Source: DASUFH01 sp036274645
GTDB taxonomy: Bacteria > Acidobacteriota > Terriglobia > 20CM-2-55-15
Assembly: GCA_036274645.1 (NCBI GenBank)
Contig: DASUFH010000037.1
Location: 1 to 14,549, forward strand
Length of the DNA stretch: 14,549 nt
Direction: 5' to 3'
Shown: one piece after another, positions 7,826-12,383 of the stretch
Position numbering within the stretch: position 1 is the first letter of the stretch
Layout: every line of letters starts with the position of its first letter
Translations under genes and position numbers: made by a program
The notes under the pieces: model-generated
Told to the model about the DNA's origin: nothing
The model's input: the letters and a program-made list of their open reading frames with translations, nothing else
Database searches by the model: none

Positions 7826-7831
7826 TATTCA
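7818..7831 (+). promoter_or_regulatory. ARG box 1 (ArgR operator) over the -10 element
   Basis: TGTATAAATATTCA matches the E. coli/Bacillus ARG box core TGAAT-WWWW-ATTCA at 13 of 14 positions. It overlaps the -10 hexamer and the likely transcription start, so bound ArgR-arginine would block RNA polymerase. No argR gene lies in the window. Confidence 0.75.
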
Positions 7832-7836
7832 CCGAC

Positions 7837-8799
7837 ATGAATAATTATTCGGTTGCCATCGTCGGAATCACCGGCTACACCGGACGCGAGCTCGATTCCC
7901 TGCTGCGCCGCCACCCTTCCGTTGTCGTCCGGGGGCGGTTTGCCTCCAGAAGCGTACCGGGTGTCGAAGCGTACACGCTGGACGCCGTGCGGCAGGCGCG
8001 TCCGGACGTGGTCATGCTGGCGACGGAGCATGAAGTTTCGATGAAGCTGGCGCCCGAACTCCTCGATGCCGGCTTCCGTGTCATCGATTTGAGTGGGGCG
8101 TTCCGCCTCAAGGACCCGGCGGCTTATCCCCGGTGGTATGGATTCGAACACACGGCGCCGGCGCTGCTCGAACACAGTGTCTATGGAATCCCGGAGTTTT
8201 TCCCCGACCGCATCCGGTCGGCGCATCTGGTGGCGAACCCGGGTTGTTACGCCACGTCGGCGATTCTTCCGCTGGCGCCGCTGTTTGCGGCGGGCGCTGT
8301 CGCCGCCGGCTCCACGGTGGTCGTTGACGGAAAGTCGGGGGTCTCCGGCGCGGGACGTCATCCCAAACCCGAAACGCACTTCTGCGAGGTCAACGAAAAC
8401 CTGAAGGCGTACGGCGTGTTGCGCCACCGGCATACTCCGGAAATGCTTGAGGCCATTCCGGGCGCGTCCGCGGATCGTTTTGTGTTTACGCCGCACCTGA
8501 TTCCCATCACCCGCGGAATTCTCACCACGATTGTGTTTCAAAGCGCCGGTGTGGCGCCGAGGGCGGTGCTGGCCGACCGGTATGCCCAGACGCCTTTCGT
8601 GAAGGTCACTCCTGAGGGCGCCATGCCCGACATTCACAGCGTCGCGTACACGAACTTCTGTCATATCGGCGTTGCGTCGTCCGGCGCGCAAACGGTCGTG
8701 GTATCGGCGATCGATAACCTGGTGAAGGGCGCGGCCGGACAGGCCGTGCAGAACCTGAATCTCATGCTCGGGTGCGACCCGGGCGCCGGCCTGCTCTGA
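7837..8799 (+). CDS. argC: N-acetyl-gamma-glutamyl-phosphate reductase ArgC
   Basis: Third step of arginine biosynthesis: NADPH-dependent reduction of N-acetyl-glutamyl-5-phosphate to the semialdehyde. The 320-residue protein has the dinucleotide-binding start VAIVGITGYTGREL (6-19), the catalytic cysteine in NPGCYATSAILPL, the substrate segment GKSGVSGAGRHPKPETHFCEVNE split across two conserved blocks, and RHRHTPEM with the conserved His. The terminal SAIDNLVKGAAGQAVQNLN is typical. The ATG has no Shine-Dalgarno and lies about 5 nt from the predicted transcription start. The first codons are shared with an ARG box, so the N-terminus MNNYS is partly dictated by the operator. The TGA overlaps the argB ATG by one base (TGATG), so the two genes are coupled. 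Confidence 0.97.
   Translation: MNNYSVAIVGITGYTGRELDSLLRRHPSVVVRGRFASRSVPGVEAYTLDAVRQARPDVVMLATEHEVSMKLAPELLDAGFRVIDLSGAFRLKDPAAYPRWYGFEHTAPALLEHSVYGIPEFFPDRIRSAHLVANPGCYATSAILPLAPLFAAGAVAAGSTVVVDGKSGVSGAGRHPKPETHFCEVNENLKAYGVLRHRHTPEMLEAIPGASADRFVFTPHLIPITRGILTTIVFQSAGVAPRAVLADRYAQTPFVKVTPEGAMPDIHSVAYTNFCHIGVASSGAQTVVVSAIDNLVKGAAGQAVQNLNLMLGCDPGAGLL
7838..7851 (+). promoter_or_regulatory. ARG box 2, inside the argC start codon and first codons
   Basis: TGAATAATTATTCG matches the same ARG box core at 13 of 14 positions. Its centre is 20 bp from that of box 1, close to two helical turns. Counted as 18-bp boxes, the gap is 2 bp, as in the tandem operator known for E. coli argR (3 bp at most arg genes). 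The box begins at the T of the argC ATG and encodes NNYS. Confidence 0.75.
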
Positions 8800-9491
8800 T
8801 GAACACTTTCACCGTCGTCAAGATCGGCGGCGCGTCGCTCGAAGACACGTCGCAGGCCGTGGCTCGAATACTTGAGGCGCGGTCCGGCCCCACGGCCGTT
8901 GTACACGGGGGCGGCAAGCAGATCACGCGCATGCTCGAGCGATTCCATGTGGAGTCGCGCTTCATCGATGGACTGCGCGTGACCGACGAACAAACACTGG
9001 CGAGCGTCGCGGCCGCGCTGCTCGGCGAGGTGCAGACCAGCCTGGTGGCGGCGCTCCAGAGGGCGGGTCTCGCCGCGGCCGGGGTGTTTGGCGCCGTCCA
9101 TGCGGCCGAGAAAGCGGGCCCCTGGGGTCTGGTGGGAACCGAGGTGACGGCCGACGCCGCAACGCTGCGCGCGGCGCTGGAGGCGGGAATCATGCCGGTA
9201 ATTCCGACCCTGGCCATCGGAACGTCGTCCCTGCTGAACGTGAACGGCGATGAAACGGCCGCCGCAGTCGCCATTGCGTTGCGGGCCAGGGCCCTCATCT
9301 TCCTGACCGATGTGGATGGTGTGCGCAATGCCGAAGGCGTGACGCTTGAACGCGTCCCTCCAGGCGTCTCCCTCGTCAACGAACCGTTCATCTCTGGTGG
9401 AATGAAGCCCAAATTGCGCGCGGTCGAGGCCGCGCTCCAGGGTGGAGTCGCTTCCGTCCGCGTTGGCCGCACCATATTCGGCGCCGCCTGA
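8799..9491 (+). CDS. argB: Acetylglutamate kinase ArgB (short form)
   Basis: Second step of arginine biosynthesis: ATP-dependent phosphorylation of N-acetylglutamate; amino-acid-kinase fold. Motifs: VVKIGGASL at 6-14 with Lys8, VVHGGGKQI at 34-42, LLNVNGDETAAAVAIAL (acetylglutamate binding), LTDVDGVRN, and SGGMKPKLRAVEAAL near the end. The length of 230 residues is short (the E. coli enzyme has 258). It starts directly at the first beta strand, so it lacks the N-terminal helix of arginine-inhibited kinases, and it ends soon after the GGM-K helix, without the usual final GT-R/I segment. Control by arginine is therefore probably transcriptional, through the ARG boxes. ATG 8799 shares its A with the argC stop. 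The next gene, on the other strand, ends 15 bp further on; no argJ, argD or argF follows. Confidence 0.93.
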   Translation: MNTFTVVKIGGASLEDTSQAVARILEARSGPTAVVHGGGKQITRMLERFHVESRFIDGLRVTDEQTLASVAAALLGEVQTSLVAALQRAGLAAAGVFGAVHAAEKAGPWGLVGTEVTADAATLRAALEAGIMPVIPTLAIGTSSLLNVNGDETAAAVAIALRARALIFLTDVDGVRNAEGVTLERVPPGVSLVNEPFISGGMKPKLRAVEAALQGGVASVRVGRTIFGAA

Positions 9492-9506
9492 ACCCGCAGA
9501 ACCGAT

Positions 9507-11207
9507 CTACTGAAGCTTTCGCGCCCACGCTTCCAGCGCGGCGCGCGCGTAGGCGCTCCTGGACTCCGGCGCCAGCGCTTCGAGGCGCACGATCCGGGTC
9601 GAACCCAGAGTCACAAACAGGCCCTCGATCACATAAGAAACTCCCAGCCATTCCTGCCGCTGGGCATACGCCCCCGAGGCGCCTCTGCCGCGACCATCCG
9701 AACACGCAGCGGCCCCTTGAGCAGGCGTGAATTCCCCACCCGGCCAGATCGCCATCCGGAGGGCCACCGTGAAATCCTGTGCGGGAGACATCCCGAAAGA
9801 CGACGCCGGGGCCGCCAGGCCCGGACAGGGAGAGGGACCGCGAGGCTCAACCAGCCAGCCTGACGGAACGGGAACGGTCAGATCTTCCAGGGCATGGCCA
9901 AACCACTCCATTCGATCGACCGCCGGGAGCGGCGCGGAAATGAGCGGCCTGGCTTCCAGGCTCAGGAGCGATTCACGGATGACGCTCTCGTTGTACGCCA
10001 GCTGAACCAGCGGACCAATGTAACGAGCGACCAGCTTCTCCTCGCCCAGGTCCAGGATGGCGTAGAACATGCCGAGTTCCCGCTTGTCCGCCGTAACTCC
10101 GATGGCCCGCCCCATCCGCAATCCCGGATCGGTCGGACTGAAGCGCGCGAACTCGGACATGACTGCCGGCTCGAAAGTCTGGCCGCGGACCAGACTCCGC
10201 TCAAGTTCCGGCAAACTCCATGGAGTAATCACGCGATCGACGCGGAACTCCGTCTCGGCTGGAAGCGCGGCGCCGGCGATGCGGGTCCGCAACGGAGCGG
10301 TATCGGCAATCTCCTCCGGCAACCGGAGCGTGACGCCTTTCGACGCAAGCGTCTGGGAAGGCCCCAGATGAAGCCGTCTCGCATTCAATACGGCGTCCAG
10401 GGCGTGAGACTCGAGAAACGTCTTCACCCGGTTGACGGGAACGGCAAAAGCAATCCCATCGGCTCCGGCAAGCCGGCTCTGGGTCACGCCGACGACAAAA
10501 CCATCGCGGTCCACGACCGGACCGCCGCTGTTGCCGGGGTTGACGTTCGCGTTGATCTGAATGAAACGAACATCGCCGGTATCGTCGCCACGCAGGGCGG
10601 CAACCGATCCGGTGGTCGCGCTCACGCCCGGCGCAGTGTCCAGGGCGGCCTCCCGGCCGATTTCCAGCTTGCCGCCGAATGGATATCCCCAGACATCGAC
10701 ACCCTGGCCGGGAGCGACAACATCCGAATCGCCGAGCGCCAGATACGGAAGATCGGACCCGCCCATATAGAGGACGGCCAGATCCATGTCCGGGTCGGAA
10801 AAGTACACCGAAGCCTGCGCGCACGGAACGCGGACGCCCCGGGGCGTCCCCGGCGGAGCCGGAAGACAGATCTGAATCCGGGAAATCCGGGTCGTCGTTC
10901 GGATCTCGGAGTCGCCGTCGGCCGCGACCGTTTCTCCTTCCCGGATCACATGGTGGTTCGTCAGAACGTACCCGTGAGGAGAAACAACGAAACCGGTCCC
11001 ACCGGCAATCTGGACGCCGGAACGGTCCACGACATCGGTGAGACCGTTGCTTCGAATCTCGCGGTGGTAATCGCCGATGACCTGAATGAAGCCGGTCGCT
11101 TCCGGTACGGAGCGGGCGCGCTCGGCTGCAGTTCCAGGATGTGGAGCGGCGAATAATGCGACGATCAGAGCGACCCTTTTCACGACGCTTTTCACGACGC
11201 TTTTCAC
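9507..11207 (-). CDS. Secreted trypsin/HtrA-like serine protease with unrecognised C-terminal half
   Basis: 566 residues from GTG 11207, chosen because GGGAGGG (11212-11218) lies just upstream. The frame also runs up to a TTG at 11273, but that is less likely. The signal peptide has a basic start (VKSVVKSVVKR), a hydrophobic core (VALIVALFAA) and probable cleavage after TAA at residue 28. The S1 peptidase domain spans about 65-265 with an intact triad: His86 (TNHHV), Asp142 (DMDLAVL) and Ser227 (NPGNSGGP). A pair of cysteines (114, 129) between His and Asp could form a disulfide. No PDZ domain is visible. Residues about 285-566 are unknown to me; the last part, from VPVPSGWLVEP to ALEAWARKLQ, looks like a compact beta-rich domain. 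The role is probably periplasmic or extracellular proteolysis. It follows lysR by 90 bp and converges on argB with a 15-bp gap and no clear terminator. Confidence 0.85.
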   Translation of the reverse strand: MKSVVKSVVKRVALIVALFAAPHPGTAAERARSVPEATGFIQVIGDYHREIRSNGLTDVVDRSGVQIAGGTGFVVSPHGYVLTNHHVIREGETVAADGDSEIRTTTRISRIQICLPAPPGTPRGVRVPCAQASVYFSDPDMDLAVLYMGGSDLPYLALGDSDVVAPGQGVDVWGYPFGGKLEIGREAALDTAPGVSATTGSVAALRGDDTGDVRFIQINANVNPGNSGGPVVDRDGFVVGVTQSRLAGADGIAFAVPVNRVKTFLESHALDAVLNARRLHLGPSQTLASKGVTLRLPEEIADTAPLRTRIAGAALPAETEFRVDRVITPWSLPELERSLVRGQTFEPAVMSEFARFSPTDPGLRMGRAIGVTADKRELGMFYAILDLGEEKLVARYIGPLVQLAYNESVIRESLLSLEARPLISAPLPAVDRMEWFGHALEDLTVPVPSGWLVEPRGPSPCPGLAAPASSFGMSPAQDFTVALRMAIWPGGEFTPAQGAAACSDGRGRGASGAYAQRQEWLGVSYVIEGLFVTLGSTRIVRLEALAPESRSAYARAALEAWARKLQ

Positions 11208-11211
11208 GACG
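11176..11211 (-). repeat. Three exact tandem copies of a 12-bp unit at the protease start
   Basis: CTTTTCACGACG occurs three times in a row with no mismatch (11176-11187, 11188-11199, 11200-11211). Read on the minus strand, the copies encode the repeating V-V-K-S/R of the signal peptide's basic region. Each copy carries a GTG; only the outermost has a Shine-Dalgarno at proper distance. Gain or loss of a unit would stay in frame and change the protein by four residues. Confidence 0.9.
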
Positions 11212-11218
11212 CCCTCCC
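11212..11218 (-). promoter_or_regulatory. Shine-Dalgarno GGGAGGG that fixes the protease start
   Basis: GGGAGGG on the minus strand is followed by CGTC and GTG 11207. It is the strongest ribosome-binding site in this gene's upstream region and selects the first of the three repeated GTG codons over the distant TTG at 11273. Confidence 0.7.
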
Positions 11219-11297
11219 GGGATTTCGGACGTGACTCAGACGAAGCAGGCCACAGCCGCGTCGGAGCTGTCAACCCAAACGCTGATTGAACAGCCCA

Positions 11298-12185
11298 CTA
11301 GCGCTGGCGCTCACTCGCGAGAAACTCAAGCAATTTCGCAGCCGCGGGAGTGAGCAGCTTCCCCCGGCGGTGGATGATGCCGATCGGACGCGCCAGATCC
11401 TTCATTTCAGTGGGAACGGCCGCGAGGGACTTGTACTCGATTTCCTGGGACACGCTCGGTTCGGGAAGGATGCTTACGCCGGGCTGAGTCACGATGGCCT
11501 GCTTGATGGTTTCGATGTTGTCGAACTCCATGGCGACCTGGACGCGCACGCCGCGCCTGCGCAACGCCTTGTCGATCGCCTTGCGGACGGGCAGGTTCTT
11601 GTCGAACGCAATGAATCGCTCCTCCGCCATTTCCCGGGCCGCAACGACTTTTTTGCGGGCCAGCGGATGATCGGGACGGCAGACGAACACCATGGGTTCC
11701 TCACGCCATTCGATGACCTCCAGCGACCGCAGCTGCGGGGGGAACGACAGTATCCCCAGATCCGCGGTATCGTTGACGACCGCTTCAACGACTTCCCTGG
11801 GATGAAGAAACGCCATGCGGACCTTCGCGTGCGGATACCGCGCGTTGAACCGTTGCGTGTAGTACCCCATGGCCTGCAGTCCGACGGAATAGATCACCGC
11901 CACTCGCGCGGTTCCCTCGACAGACTCCCGCTGCCGTGAAATCTCGGCTTTGGCCTTTTCCAGCTGATCGATCAACGCCACGCTCGCCTCAAAAAACTTC
12001 TGTCCTTCGGGAGTCACCGTAAAGGGACGTTGCGTGCGATCGATCAGTTTCACGCCAAGTTCATGCTCCAGCTGGCGGACCGTCTGGCTTGCCGCGGACT
12101 GGGATACGCCACGGCTGGCGGCCCCCGCGGAAAAGCTGCGGGCCGCAATCACATCGCGGTAGAGGTAGAGCGCGTCGAATGTCAT
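11298..12185 (-). CDS. LysR-family transcriptional regulator, divergent from gltB
   Basis: 295 residues, the standard LysR length. The N-terminal winged helix-turn-helix lies at about residues 1-60 (RSFSAGAASRGVSQSAASQT, then VRQLEHELGVKLIDR). A linker helix follows, and a periplasmic-binding-protein-like effector domain from about 90 to the end (ADLGILSF, VCRPDHPLARK, IKQAIVTQPGVSILPE). It is transcribed away from gltB across a 198-bp region that holds a LysR-type box. By analogy with Bacillus GltC, it may control glutamate synthase; this rests on position, not on close sequence recognition. ATG 12185 has no Shine-Dalgarno, and a -10 box ends 9 nt before it, so the mRNA may be leaderless. 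The protease gene follows 90 nt downstream on the same strand. Confidence 0.93.
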   Translation of the reverse strand: MTFDALYLYRDVIAARSFSAGAASRGVSQSAASQTVRQLEHELGVKLIDRTQRPFTVTPEGQKFFEASVALIDQLEKAKAEISRQRESVEGTARVAVIYSVGLQAMGYYTQRFNARYPHAKVRMAFLHPREVVEAVVNDTADLGILSFPPQLRSLEVIEWREEPMVFVCRPDHPLARKKVVAAREMAEERFIAFDKNLPVRKAIDKALRRRGVRVQVAMEFDNIETIKQAIVTQPGVSILPEPSVSQEIEYKSLAAVPTEMKDLARPIGIIHRRGKLLTPAAAKLLEFLASERQR

Positions 12186-12194
12186 TTTATCGCT

Positions 12195-12223
12195 ACATTA
12201 CACAATTAGTTTTTCTAATGCAA
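12195..12223 (-). promoter_or_regulatory. Predicted lysR promoter
   Basis: On the minus strand TTGCAT (12218-12223), 17 bp, then TAATGT (12195-12200). The -10 box ends 9 nt before the ATG, so the transcript would have almost no leader. The inverted repeat 12205-12219 lies inside the spacer, as expected for autorepression. Confidence 0.5.
12205..12219. promoter_or_regulatory. LysR-type box (T-N11-A inverted repeat)
   Basis: ATTAG-TTTTT-CTAAT is a perfect 5-5-5 inverted repeat containing the T-N11-A core of LysR-family sites. It has the same architecture (5 bp, N5, 5 bp) as the GltC boxes of Bacillus. It sits in the lysR promoter, about 165 bp upstream of gltB. Confidence 0.55.
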
Positions 12224-12241
12224 AGCTATTCGATTTTCGTG

Positions 12242-12270
12242 ATGACTTATTCAGCTGAACACACTAGAGT
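12242..12270 (+). promoter_or_regulatory. Weak candidate gltB promoter
   Basis: ATGACT (12242-12247), 17 bp, TAGAGT (12265-12270), each matching the sigma70 hexamers at four of six positions. This is weak, as expected for an activator-dependent promoter, and lies about 23 bp beyond the LysR box. The palindrome TTCAGCTGAA (12250-12259) falls in the spacer. A start near 12277 would give a leader of about 105 nt. Confidence 0.3.
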
Positions 12271-12313
12271 ATGGCTTCCATTTGGGAAGGAGGGGGTGGC
12301 CTGACGGACCGGC

Positions 12314-12381
12314 GGGAGAGCAACCGTTTGCCCTCCCCTGGCGCCGGCGCGCCACCCTTTTCCCGCTTTGCCGAGAGGGTG
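12314..12381 (+). other. Structured 5' leader of gltB with possible ribosome-binding-site sequestration
   Basis: Three hairpins can be drawn. 12314-12337: GGGAGAGCAA pairs with TTGCCCTCCC (one A-C mismatch, 4-nt loop). 12339-12354: TGGCGC-CGGC-GCGCCA. 12353-12381: CACCCT pairs with AGGGTG, extendable by a T-A and two G-U pairs; the 3' arm contains the AGAGGG Shine-Dalgarno of gltB. The second and third stems share two bases and cannot both form fully. No ligand-binding riboswitch class is recognised. Confidence 0.4.
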
Positions 12382-12383
12382 TT

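Noticed and set aside
7684..8691. Upstream extension of the yqeY frame, antisense to argC
   Set aside because: Family-like sequence begins only at VTLQERM. The extension is Arg-rich shadow sequence opposite the well-supported argC gene and its promoter.
9492..9506. Bidirectional terminator between the converging argB and protease genes
   Set aside because: The 15-bp gap contains no hairpin or T-run on either strand.
9894..11156. 420-codon plus-strand open frame opposite the protease
   Set aside because: Antisense shadow; the minus strand shows signal peptide, catalytic triad and Shine-Dalgarno.
11268..11273. TTGACA (minus strand), either as the protease TTG start or as a -35 box
   Set aside because: As a start it lacks a Shine-Dalgarno and would put 22 residues before a good signal peptide. 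As a -35 box it has no acceptable -10 partner at 16-18 bp.
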